From Membranipora membranacea (taxonomy: Eukaryota; Bryozoa; Gymnolaemata; Cheilostomatida; Membraniporidae): 64,000 nucleotides of DNA. Of this stretch, positions 24,200 to 36,600 are shown one piece after another; within the stretch, counting starts at the first letter, position 1; each line of letters opens with the position of its first letter. The stretch is from NCBI GenBank assembly GCA_914767715.1, contig OU612069.1:16925387-16989386 (forward strand), given 5' to 3'. The translations under genes and the position numbers were made by a program. The notes beneath the pieces are model-generated. The model did no database searches. It had not been told where the DNA came from and worked only from the letters and a program-made list of their open reading frames with translations.

Positions 24200-26260
24200 A
24201 AACATTTATGTCTGTGTCAATAGTTAGATAAGGTTTTCAGATTCAATCTGTATGGAAATTTTTTAAATCTTCAGTTAAATTTGATTGGTTTTGGTGTCCT
24301 TCAAGGCAGTTTCATAACCTTTTGTTTCCAACAGGCGTCATTGTTCTTGCATCAGGCATATTCAATGCATAGTTAATACAACCTGCTGAAATAAAAAGAA
24401 AACCTTCTTTTATTATTTGTCCCCCGAATTCAATGACTATTTTTTATGGTGGTTTGGGACAAAATGGACGCTGAAAACTTCCGATAATTTATTTGTTATC
24501 CTTATATCAAACACATAACCATTAAAAACAATTTAGGTAGGTCACAAGTGACACAGCCATTTATTAAAGCTATATACAATACATATCATCTATCCACAAC
24601 TAGAATGATTTGATCTCTTTATTGACTTCAAACGATGTGCAACCTCGCTACCCAGCTTTGAAGAAGGATAGGTAGGGTTGGGAATAAAACTGATTTTCAT
24701 TGAGCTCCAAGCACAGAAGATTTTTTTTTCAAAATAGAGTTCTAGCCAATTGGCTCAATCTGGTTATCAAACATTAACTAAGCGATCGGCAAACACGAGT
24801 TTAAAATGATTATTTATTTGTTTTTGACTTCGGTTTAAATGAACAAGCAGCTACCATCGGACATATTCTAGATCGTCAAAAAATAAACCAAGGCATAATA
24901 TGTTCCTTTCCCTTGGAGGTAAACCTAGCTCAGAGCAGAAAAGCAGCCTGTGCCCCTGGCTAGGAGTTAATATACACAATTGAAACAAAGATACACCCTT
25001 TCTGCAGTCTCCCTTTCATGTAGAGGTGAAAAGCTAGGAATTGAAATGGATGCAAATCATCAAATAACAAGCATTAAGTTTTCGCCTGGAGGATGTCCCC
25101 TTGTTCACTGATATACCACTGTTAATTTATATTTAAGGGTCATGAACTATGGTTTATGGACCAGATTACTGTGTTATAAAGACAAACATATTTCAGCTTC
25201 TGCAGTTCTACAACATGTCAGAAGCACCGTAGGCCTGAATAAAAAGATGAGCCAAAAATGACGATTGGAAATATTGAAACACGTAAAAACAACACATGTC
25301 ACTTTTAAAAGAATTAAAAGATTTCTTTGACTCTGTAATATTATTTCAAGAATATTGTTTGTATTGGCTCAAAAAATAGAGGAAAAGATGGTATTCCTCA
25401 CCCTAAAAAGAATCATTGCTGTCAACTCCAGTTTTACTATGAATGCCAGTTGAAATTTTCTCTTTTTACTTTGATTGGGGTTCCATTTATTAAAATTTAA
25501 GAGCTGCTAAAGGACACAACTTCATCACTTTCCCTCTGAAGTGATTGGTGTCTTCACACAACATCACCTGGAGCTTTTATCGGGATAATTGTCTCCCATA
25601 ATCTAAGTTGTCTCCGATTGTGAAAAAGGAAGACAACTCTCACCAGGGTTCTAAATAAAGGAACTGAGGTGCCAGAAAACCAAACTTAGACATTCAATAG
25701 GTATACACAAAGCAGAAACCTTCCCTTGCTAGGCAGAACTGAAGGAATGATTCCCAGGCCAGTTTTGGATTGTTAGGATCATTTGGATCGTAATAAGTAC
25801 TTGAGAAAAGACTGTTACAATGGCGATTTGTTGAGTGTTGTGATTGGCTATTACTGACTTTGTGTATTATGTTGACTATCAACAAATTCGTCTTCAGCTT
25901 GATACAGTTAGATTCATTGATACATTTATACAATTTCAATTATTCATTTTGTGCCAACCTGGTAGAGTGGTCTTCTGACCCCCCCCCTCCCGAAAATGTT
26001 GCAGTGGTTCAAATTTCTCACCTTTAAAGTAATTTATGTTGGCTTCACACTTATGTTATTGTTGACCCTATAATTTAACTACAGAGCAGTGCCTCTCCTG
26101 AAAGAAACGGGAATTACCGTTGTGGAACATCTCTGGACAGTGGGCCGGAAAATAAATATGTGTAGGTCACACACTGGCTCAGAGCAGAAAACTTCTCTAG
26201 GCATTTCAAAGGCTGGAAAGCCAAGAGGCACCAATATTTTGGACAAACTGTATCTACCAT
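24200..26260. other. Intergenic, nothing recognised
   Basis: About 2 kb of AT-rich sequence with no supported exon. A C-run at 25979-25989 and short frames (25694-25939) are not called. Confidence 0.45.
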
Positions 26261-26264
26261 AGAC

Positions 26265-26360
26265 TTAACAATAAACCTAGACAGGACACTATATACAGCT
26301 GAAGTGAGGCACTTAATTGTGGGGTGACGTAGCATCATTGGAAGGTGTAGAAGCAACGAT
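26265..26360. repeat. MITE family C, partial copy
   Basis: Contains the family core 'ataaacctagacaggacact', 'atatacagctgaagtgaggc', 'acttaattgtggggtgacgt' and 'cattggaaggtgtagaagca'. Other copies: 46925-46975 (partial), 48690-49110 (inverted pair) and 54055-54150. Confidence 0.75.
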
Positions 26361-26458
26361 GCTGTACAGTAGTGGAGTTTTATAGTTCTCAATTGAAATG
26401 AAAACATTTATTTTTTATAACGAAAGCTGATGATACTCAAAATGTAACATTACACACA

Positions 26459-29400
26459 TTATGATGAGGTAATATGGGTGACCAGTTTGTCAAGCAGGTC
26501 TACCTTCCTCTGCTCAAATTCAAGCATTTTTTGCATGTATTCAATTTTGGTGTTAACCTCCCTCTCCAGCAGCTCGGTCTTTTTTTCCTCGGAGTTCAGG
26601 TTACGACCCTTAGGATGTTCACGTGGCCTTATGCCGGAGGATGCAGCAGCTGGTCTGTAACAGTAATAATACACTTGATGGAAGGAGTTTAGTCATGATA
26701 TGGTTGAAATGGCAACACTGACTCTGTTGAATATTGCAGGGTTGGTTTTTGAGAAACAGCGTTTCAACAGCATGACATGATATTACCAAGGAGGCAGCAA
26801 TAGTGTATGTGCAGGAAGTTAAGGTATTGCGACAATATATTGTACATTATGAACTGGGTGTGCTGATGATTGGACATCATAATATGAAAACAGCTTAGTG
26901 AGAGCTTGATTCCATTCCAGGAAGAATACTGTGGTCGATTGATACTGAAGAGGGATGTAGGGTTTGAATTTATCGCTTCTTCATTGCGGCATTTGGCTGC
27001 TCCGGTCCAGATTTCAACGAAGATTGATGACGGTAGAGATATGGATTAAAAAAATAATCGTCTTGGCCTAAGGTAGACATAATACTCACTCTCCTCCTGC
27101 ATCAACAGTGACATTCATTCCTGGCACCTCACCCTCTGCTTTCCTCACAGCATTGTCAAAAGTCTCTCCATATTTAAATTTCCCTCTGTTGCGACCTGTA
27201 AAATTTAAACGCCTACTCTAGTTAATGGCAAACATATTTTGAAAATGACAGCAAAATAAAGGGAAAGATATGAATATGCAACATGGAGGTATTACCAGCT
27301 AGCAGGATCCCTTAATTCCTAATGTGATTTGTTAGATACGATTTGGATCAATCAAAGTGTTAGCAAGCAACTCATTTTGCTCGTATATAATAACTTTCCT
27401 ATCTCAACAGGTGCTCCTTGATTCTATCACCTCAGTCTGCCATGACGACCATATTTGTTGTAACTGCTCTCATTCTTACATTCCTGCAACCACAGGGGGT
27501 TACAAACGCAAGAGATGTACAGCTCTTACCAGATTTTGAGTTCCAATCTTCAATTTCTTTGTATGCTTTGAGCAAACTTTGATACTTTCTTCTTATATCT
27601 TTACCACGTCCCCTGATCATTACGGGAAATCCCTCTGCTACCAACTTATCCTAGAACGACATGAATACCAACTTATCCGGAGTATGATCAGTTGGCAAGT
27701 GAAACAGGTTCCACCCATTTCATCATTTTGTTTTTATATAGGAAAATAAGTTGCGTAGCTCATAAATGGTTCGTTAGTCAAATCTACATCAACAGCATTA
27801 GCTGTTTCACTTTAAGGGATTTATGTGATGATACCTTCTACTTCTCTGAGAACTATTGGCTAAGATCAAAGTTTCACTGCCAATGGCCGATTAGTGCCAG
27901 TTCAGTTTTGGCAGCTTGCTGCACACTTATGATTAGGAGGTCCTCTATGGCCTCACCTCTAGGATGCATTCTAGTTTTCTAGAATGTATCACATTCTCAG
28001 TATGAGGATTAGGGCACCTTGCGTCCCTCTTTAGGGGCAGCCCAATCTTCTGTTTCTTAGCAAACAGCAATTACCCAACAAGGAAAATTATAGCCTGTCT
28101 TGACATTTTTGTCAAGACAGGCTCAGAAACTTCAGGCATATTTATTGGCACACCAAAGATATCCATAGCTGAAAACAAACAAATGTTTGAGCTGCAAAAT
28201 AAATACCTTATCCTTTTGTGATGCGGATTTACACAGAGTCCACTGTCTCATGTTCATCACCATCACGGTGATGAGTACCTCTATCCTCTCTTTTGTGTAC
28301 GGTATACATGCTGTAATGACAGAACAGAATGTGATACGCTAAGGAACGGGATATAAAAACATGTCAGTACAAGTTTTGATATCTTTGAGGTGTGCAGATG
28401 CTGGGCAAATTAACGACATGGAAAAAATAAACTGTACTGTCACGTTAAATAATTGTACCTGTGCCTTCCCCTTCGTAAAGTTCTTGGCGCACTTCTTCAT
28501 TGTCTGACTCCGATCTTACGCTGACAGACACGTTTACTGGTGACTGGAGGAAAGACTCCCTCCCATCGAACATACCTCTATGCTGTGGAGTGAACTGCAA
28601 TGGAGTGAGAGATTAGATTAAGTTGAATACTTGCAGGCGCATGTCTCAGCCTGTGAACACATATACTGGGGTACAATGGTAAAATAATTTAGATATAGCA
28701 GGGATGCAGTTCTATCCGACAGATAAACTATGCAAGAGAACCAGGACTGTTTTATTTTTCAACAATTGAGTGATGAATATTACAAACATTGACATATTTG
28801 AGAATACTTACACATTTAGGAGTTGTAGGAGTTGAAACTGTGAATCTATGTGACGGGGATGGCGTCTTCATGAGCTAAAATACAAAATACATGATAATCG
28901 AAATTGAAATTAACTGCAATTTAAATTAAACCTCTGCCCTGCTACAGTCAAACAATCATAACAATAAAATTTGGCCGGAGAAAATGGACATGATCCTCAT
29001 CGCCAGTTATTTAGGCTATGAAATAGAACTTCATTTTGAATCCATTTTAAACGAAAAAGGCAGTTGAAACAATCCAAACTGGAATGATTTTTTGAATTTT
29101 GACGCTCATTATCCTAACTGTTACCAAAAATGTTCTTACCGAGGTTTTCTTGGCCTTCGCCAAGACTTTTTGAGATACTGTCGTCTGACGGTTTTTCGAT
29201 CCCTTCGGCATTCCTCTCTTCTTCTTGATGTTAACTATGACCTCACTAAAAGAATGCAATCATTGAAATCATACAACTCACCGATAAGAAAGTGCTTGGG
29301 ACGCAGCTACACATATAATTGTAGCGATGGATGCTGCACATGGGAATTCATGAAGTTTGTAGAATAGCTAAGTTTAGTTCACTAAGCAATCTTTATCAAT

Positions 29401-29896
29401 ACCATGAAAACTATTATCACAACACCCATTACTTTCATTAGAGATTATGAGAACATTGGAACATTAGAACTTGAAACTTAAATATGAAAACCAGTATCAA
29501 ACCTTTGGGAAGGTTTTGGTGTGGCAGAAGCCATCATCATGACTGGTGTACAAAAGAAATCAGGTTAAGCAATTGTGCGAAAAAGAATGTGAAAAAAAGG
29601 GGAACTGTTGTTTTAGGAGCATAAAAAAGCAAACTATGACTAGCAACTAAGGCAAGGGGTTTTGAAAAGACCTGTGTTCAGATTGCAGGTTTACTTGTTA
29701 ACCTGATTTAGGAACATTCTTTCGGTGTATGACACAAGGAGTACCAATAGCTTTCATGTACGACTTCATGTTTTAGTTGTAAAACTTGATACTCAGTTAT
29801 CATCATGCAAAATACATTGCACATACCTTCTTGTTTCACTCGTGATTCCTTCTGTCCTGGCGTGTCATCATTGACTTCTGTAAGGTCAACTAGCAT
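26459..29896 (-). CDS. Myb/SANT-like DNA-binding protein, 9 exons, 313 aa
   Basis: Minus-strand exons with GT-AG borders: 29896-29827, 29542-29503, 29245-29140, 28874-28812, 28594-28459, 28310-28207, 27650-27530, 27195-27090, 26654-26459 (stop TAA). Phases agree throughout and the total is 942 nt. Order of parts: an acidic start (MLVDLTEVNDDTPG), an AT-hook-like KKKRGMPKGSKNR, a Ser/Thr/Pro linker with acidic SESDNEE, then a three-helix Myb/SANT-like region over exons 6-7 (MRQWTLCKSASQKDK ... RKYQSLLKAYKEIEDWNSKS), FKYGETFDNAV, and a C-terminal coiled coil (KTELLEREVNTKIEYMQKML). This layout is common in Myb/SANT-like proteins, including those derived from Harbinger transposons. A nuclear DNA-binding role is inferred. 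The first exon may begin upstream (acceptor-like at 29917), so the start is the least certain part. Confidence 0.75.
28092..28123. repeat. Perfect 14-bp hairpin in an intron
   Basis: AGCCTGTCTTGACA, four-base T loop, then the exact complement. It lies in the intron between exons 6 and 7 of the SANT gene. Confidence 0.85.
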
Positions 29897-30356
29897 CTCC
29901 AAACAAGGAGTGTTAGCTAAAAAAGTCAAGCATGTCAATTTCAAAATACATTGCCTACAAGGAAGGGGGTTTTCGTAATTACAGATAAATATACAACGAA
30001 GCCAGAACGGTCATCCAATATACTGCTTAGAAGTTTTGACAGGTTTCAAAGCTTCAGAACCGCACCAACCTGATTGTAAACTTATGAAAAAAAGCTCCGA
30101 TCAAAATAAGGAGCTGAACTGACTGAATACAAAGCTGAGACAACATATTTTGCATACCTTGTATACCTTGCATACTTTGTATACCTAAGAAAATTCAAAG
30201 GCAACTCAAAAGGTTTTGCCAAAATCCTAAGGACATAATACCGTTACATCTAAATTAGCGCACGTTATTATGATGGCAACTGTATAACCTGTTCTTTGTG
30301 AAACTGTAATTGATACCAGTCCAGTTTATGTAAAGAACCAAAACTTCAAGTGAGTA

Positions 30357-30479
30357 CTCTCTGGCCCTGTCCCATGTAACAGTGTGTGATGGTAAAGTGA
30401 CTTTATTACGACAATAAGCCACACACATACCGATATCGCTGTATCACCATGGCAAGTATTCACCAGGGCCCACAGAGAG
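30357..30479. repeat. Small imperfect inverted-repeat element
   Basis: Left end CTCTCTGGCCCTGTCCCATG and the complement of the right end CTCTCTGTGGGCCCTGGTGA pair imperfectly; the interior is about 60 bp. Lies where continuing SNF2 exons would be expected. Confidence 0.5.
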
Positions 30480-30646
30480 CATAATTATGGGCCTTGACCT
30501 TAGTAGTAGCTAGACAAGAACATTAAAAAGCCATAGGGGCCATAAGAACATTATCAAACAATAAAATAATGTGACAGAGAAATATCCCTCTACAGCTCAA
30601 CCAAAGGCCTTTCACATATAAAATATGTCCGAGATATCTAACTCAC

Positions 30647-33600
30647 ATATTTGAATTCTCTGCCGAATGATTCTCCATCTTTCTTAGCTATAAGCTCAGC
30701 GGAGGAGACGATCATACCGTACGATGTTAGTAGTACTCCCCCTCTTCTCTGTATCTTAGCTGTAGCCCGAGCTCTCTCACGGGCAGATCCTCCGTGGTAT
30801 GTGTGTACACCGATACCGGGCGCCCTACATCATATATAGATGAGTTAAGAGTGTCGGGTTGTTTGTTTCGAAAATTGGGAATGTTTCAAAGCTTATTTTA
30901 TCTCAAAGCTTAGAGTCTACAATGAATTACATTCAAATGCGTCGAGCAATTTTTAGCTGTAACAGATTCCGTCTATTTTCTTTTTGTATTTTGCTATATA
31001 ATAAAGAAACATTGTAAATTAAGAGAAATAAATGTTCAAAAGAAAGTAAATAAAAGCATGGGTCAGCCAGATAGTCTGTGACTAGAGTGGCGGCCAACCC
31101 TCCAACTAATTACAAAAACACCACGCGAACATCATGAAAAGCCCAGACAAAACATGCCCACCGTACCCGCTATCCGCCGCACGACCAGAGACGCCCCGCC
31201 AGCCCAACTGTGAGATCGCACCCTGGCCTGAACAAGGCTATGCCATTGCTCAACAAGGACTTCTCTCCTCGCTTGTTGTTGCTCTTAATAACTTTGATTA
31301 ATTTTGATTTTGATTAATTAATTTAACTGTCATTTTAGTTCTTGATAAGCAATTCATAATTAGATAAATCTAGGCATTTCACCTCTTCACTTAAATTTTT
31401 TTATTGTGAGGGCTTTATTGGCTAACAATTAAAGTTTAGGCAACTCCAGCTCTCAAACTTGCAGATTGTGGATGATTTTGTCAGTGTTTATCGTATTAAG
31501 TGAGGTTAGGGTTGATCTGATATTATACCCAACATGTACATCATACATCACCCGGCAACTTGAGGAGAAAACTCACCATTTTTCGAATTCTTTCTTCCAG
31601 TTCTCGATTAGAGACAGAGGCATGACAATGATAACACACTTGGCCTCGTCAGCATCGAATAATCCTGATAAGAAAGCTATCACCTGTATAGTCTTACCTA
31701 AACTGGGAATATGAGAATATACAGGAGTGTTAGGCCAAGATATGTAAGGAGTGTTAGGTCAGTGATAGGCCAAGTTTAATCCGATTGCCTGCATTCCATT
31801 TGCTCCTATCCACCAGTCATGCCGCAAGCCTGCAGCGTGACCAGTGGATTGGGAGCAACTCCAAATGCAGGTAAATGGACCAATCCTGGTCTAGGTAAGT
31901 GATGGCAACACAGAGCTCAGGTATTCCTCACTTGACATGCCATCAGATGGAAGGGTTCTATAATTCCATATACAGATTATGATGGGCCTTGATGGGCAAT
32001 GATGTATATGATGACATTCGCAGGTATAGAAATATATCAGTTCAAAGGTGTTCCACTGGCCCAAAGAAGATCAGGGAGAAATGCATTACCGCTGACTTAC
32101 TAAAATTTGATTGAAACATGGATCAATATCTATATATAATGATGGTTTAAAGATTTGCTTCACTATTTTTTCATTGATCACATAATAGGACAAATAATAT
32201 AACATAATATAATATGATATAACGTCACCAAGTTAGATATTTACATATATACATGACAGTTTATGTATCACATACCCCATATCATCAGCTAGAATACCTC
32301 CAGTCTTCTTCTTATGAAGTCCCCAGAACCAGAGGATACTCTCCTTCTGATGAGGGTACAGCTTAGAGTATAAATCCTACAAAACAGAGTTATAATGTGA
32401 CATACACTTACATACTAAACAGGGCTAACACAAATACCGCAGAAGAAGGAACAAAGTATGATTACTCTGAGAGTCGCCACTCACCCCAGAGGAGTGAAGT
32501 ACTCGCAGGAGGAAATCGTTACCAATTTGCTTAAATTACCTAAATTTATGGATAGCCTACACTTAACTCAACCTCAGCACTTCACATTAGTACATCAGCC
32601 CAAACTAGAGAAAATAATATATGCTAGCTAACATTAATCTACCCTTTTACACAGTTCTTACCTGATGTAGATAGAATCCGTTACCGACATGAGTAAACTC
32701 TGACGAGTGATCCTCCTCGTTCGCCTCTATGTAATCCTGTAACGTGATAAATATGCAGAGATGATGATAAGTTCATTGAAGCAAGCACACACAATCAAGG
32801 ATACCTCCTCATTGGGACTCATGCAGCACGAATTGCCTACCAGTGGTAAGCAAGTGTACTGAATTGCCTGAATTTGGACTTCCCCTCCACTGGTCATGCC
32901 ACAGGAAAAAAGCCTGCAGTCAACCAGTGGAAGGGAGCAACTGTGTAATGCCTGCAAATAAGATCAAACTTGCACTACATCAAATCATACTTAAATGTAA
33001 GGTTACTGTTAGGACGACCCAGCTGTGGTTTGGGTTGGACAAGCAATCCCACTACTGTTACATTTTTTAGGTTAAGGCTATTGAGAACAACAGTCTATCG
33101 TAACAACTCATATTTGCAGGCAAAGACATCTAAATTATTCTTACAGCTAAATTCATACTATTTTACTTCAAGGACTGATAGTTGTCTAGACAGATACAAA
33201 CAGACAGGAGGCGGGCTATTCAAAGCATCCAAATGCATAGAAATACAGTGTATTTGCTGTATGTGCATCCTCAAAAACACAGGCGCAATACCATTTAAAT
33301 AGAAAATCTATAGCTTTCATTTTAAGAATAGAACAAACAAGAAAAATTTATCTGTATGTATTGAATTATCTCAACAACAGCACAAACACACACATACCTT
33401 GCACTTTTGTATTTTCTTAGAAAGTTTATCGGATGATTTGATGAGAGCTGCCTCCTGTAGGACTTGTAGAGCTTGTTTAACTTCTCTATTAGATATCAGC
33501 TCCTTACCTCTCAGTACCAGCTCGTTATATCTCTCATTCTTATCATCTGTGAGCAGAGAAAAGAAAAATCAATGATATGAATTCCCACTAATATTCAGGG

Positions 33601-36600
33601 TGCTCAAGATTTGATGGTCTAGCATGAGAGGGTGAATACTAAGAAATAGATTCACTGAGGGGGTTGGAACAATCAAACAGTAATGCTCCCTAATGGAATC
33701 AAACTATTTATATATCAGGAATTTTAAACTAGAATTAGGTTGACTGATTTGACCTATTAAAATTTCCAGCATACGGGTGCGTTACAATGTCATTTGGCTT
33801 ACATGAACAGACAGTTAAGAGTTTAGAGTTTACTGTATTTACCATCAAAGTCCTGCTAATGAATAAGCGATAGCATCTTGGGAATTCTGGTGTGGCGGAA
33901 AAAATATTTACTTGAGGGAACAAGACAGCAGACTCACATTTTACAGGTGGAGCACTTTCACCTTCTGACTTCATTTCAATCTGCTGTGAACCATGACTAG
34001 ATTCCTCGGTATTTGTCTCCCCTGCTTGCTGTTTCTTTTTCTGCTGCTCTATATACAGCTGTATTCGGTCCATTTTTCTTTTCAGTTTATCGTTAGGTTT
34101 GACTCCATATGCATCCTCGTACAGACTCAACGCCTCCTGTAAAAAATAATGTAGAGATACCAACCCAGTCACACATAGGCATTGTGCAGTAATTCCTTGT
34201 GGTGTTCAACTCAGGGTGATTTCTAATGGAAGAGACCTTAGACAAAACTTGTAAATCAAATACACAATGTATGGTAAAAGATTTTGGACAAAAATAAAGA
34301 GTACAACAATGATAATACAGAGTGATGAATACCGCCATTCAATTCCTTGATAAATGTCGATTTCGAGTTTGAATCAATCAACATAGCAAGGAACATGAGA
34401 ATTGATAGCAACTAGGAGGAAACTTTCGAGTCGTTCTCCCATTTTCAAAGTAGTGCAATGAGAAGATAACTCGCATTGTCAAACATATAAGCAGTGAATT
34501 TTGGGAGATATTCCAACTCCTGCATCCAGGAATGGTGGGTCTTGCTCTTATGGTGTCCACATGACTGTCATAGATGAAAGATTGTGAAAGATAACTGTGA
34601 AATCTCGATATTTTCTTTCAAAAGCCAGCCCAATTGTATTGAGTAACCTACCTGTAATTTTTCCTGCTCAATCAGTTTTTTCCCTCTACTGACAAGTTCG
34701 TTATAGTGAGCCTCTATAGCTGAGTCGTCTGGACTGTTATGTTCTCCAGGAGGCGGGGGTGTGCTTTCTCTCTCTACTGTGACAGCTGTAGGACTTGCTG
34801 GGGGCTGAAGCTCATTGACATATGTCTTCAAGAATCAGGCAAATTGTAACATCAAAGTCATTATGTAAATTGAAAGTTGTTTGCATTTATCAAGCTAACT
34901 TTTTATAAAAAACCTGGGACCAGCCAAGAAAATTGTCACCGTGTTTAAAGACGGCTTGAACTAGACAACCTTTCACAAGTGTATATGAGTATCATCTTGC
35001 CAACGTGATGGCACTGAATGGCTGGCATGAGTGACCGACCCAACAGCTTATAAGCGTAGAGACAATACATCGGCTAATTATCATAAAAAAATTAACAACT
35101 ACAAAGTTAGATGAAGTTTGCTCAAGTTTGCATGCGATCCAGCTGGTCTCCACCACCGAGGAGGTTATCATTGGAGGGTAGCAACTCTGCATGCAGGCAA
35201 ACTAGATGATGTATGGTCTGCATGATGCTTGTGTATTTTAGTACCATCCAAAGAACTAACATTGACAATGTGAGAGATGGAGCAAAGCAAACCTTGATTT
35301 TGGTGATTTTCTCTTTTAGTTTATCTGATGGATGGAGGAGACAGGCCTGCTCATACATAGACAGCGCCTCATCAAACTCTCCATTCCTCACCAAACCTGC
35401 AAAAGTGTGAATAAGAATTAGATAGTGACAAAAATTTAAATGTGTCAAGGATGGTGTAAAACTTCAGACCCACAACTTGCCTCATTTATACGGCAGACTA
35501 GACTGCACTTACATAAATTCAAAGGGTTTTCATCCATAGACATACATTGATGAATTATCAGTCACCATATTATCAACAGGATATAGAAGAGAGAGAGCAG
35601 CGAAAAAGGTTATGTCATATTCTAAAAATTAGTTAAATGATGTAAATGCATGAAAATTCATTTCATTTCCAACATTATGTAGGATTGCTAAAATCTACAT
35701 AAACAATAATCATATATGGGAACACTGTCGATACCATACTGGCTGGCTAATTTGGCAGAAAAAAAGGGGTTAACTATTTGTTAGCTATGGGAGCCCAAAA
35801 ATTTGCAGCTCAGAACAAAATTTTTGCCTCTAGGGCACATCCTCATTTTTTAACCATTCAAACAGAAGAAATTCGTTCTTATAACTGAACATAAATTGCC
35901 ATCTTCTTGTGGAGAGTCAGATATTCCCTAAACAGTGAATATATATCAGAGGTAAACTCACTCTTAGCTTGCGAGAGAAGACTGTTGTAGATAGCGATAT
36001 CCTCCTCTGACAGGTTAGCCTGAGCACCAGGAGTGGACACACTGTTATACCTGTTACTGCTGGGGGTCTGCGCCACCCCTATACCGTTATCTGTGGTTGG
36101 CTGTTCTTGTGGAGGTCTAGGCTGCTCTGTGGCGTCACTTAATTCGGGCGCATCATATGAGATGCTAAAAATAGTGGATGTGTTAGCAATGTGATTAAGT
36201 TTTTGGCATCATCTAAAGACTCTCCTTCAAACAATGGACTTTGACAGCCGAAGTACAGCCAAGTGCCAACCACTCTACAAACTAGTATTAACTTGCAATG
36301 ATATGGTATAAACAAGTTACACATACTGCCAGAATAACAAGCAATGGTCAGTAACTGGTGATACAGTCTTTAAGATCATTATTCCAATATGGAGTGATAG
36401 TTTGTCATAGCAGTTCAGACGATTATGTTCAAACATTAACCCAATGCGTGATATCGTTGAGTGTCCAATTTAAACTTCGGCCATGAGGTATAGTTAACCG
36501 CCAGCAAAGGCAATATCACACATTCAAATAATATACAATTTTAACTTCCACAGTATGTAGAGGACTTAGAGCGGGCAGATCAAAAAGGAATCCAGCACAA

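Noticed and set aside
33735-34172. 145-codon minus-strand frame as a single gene
   Set aside because: It is exon 10 of the SNF2 gene with reading continued into the introns on both sides.
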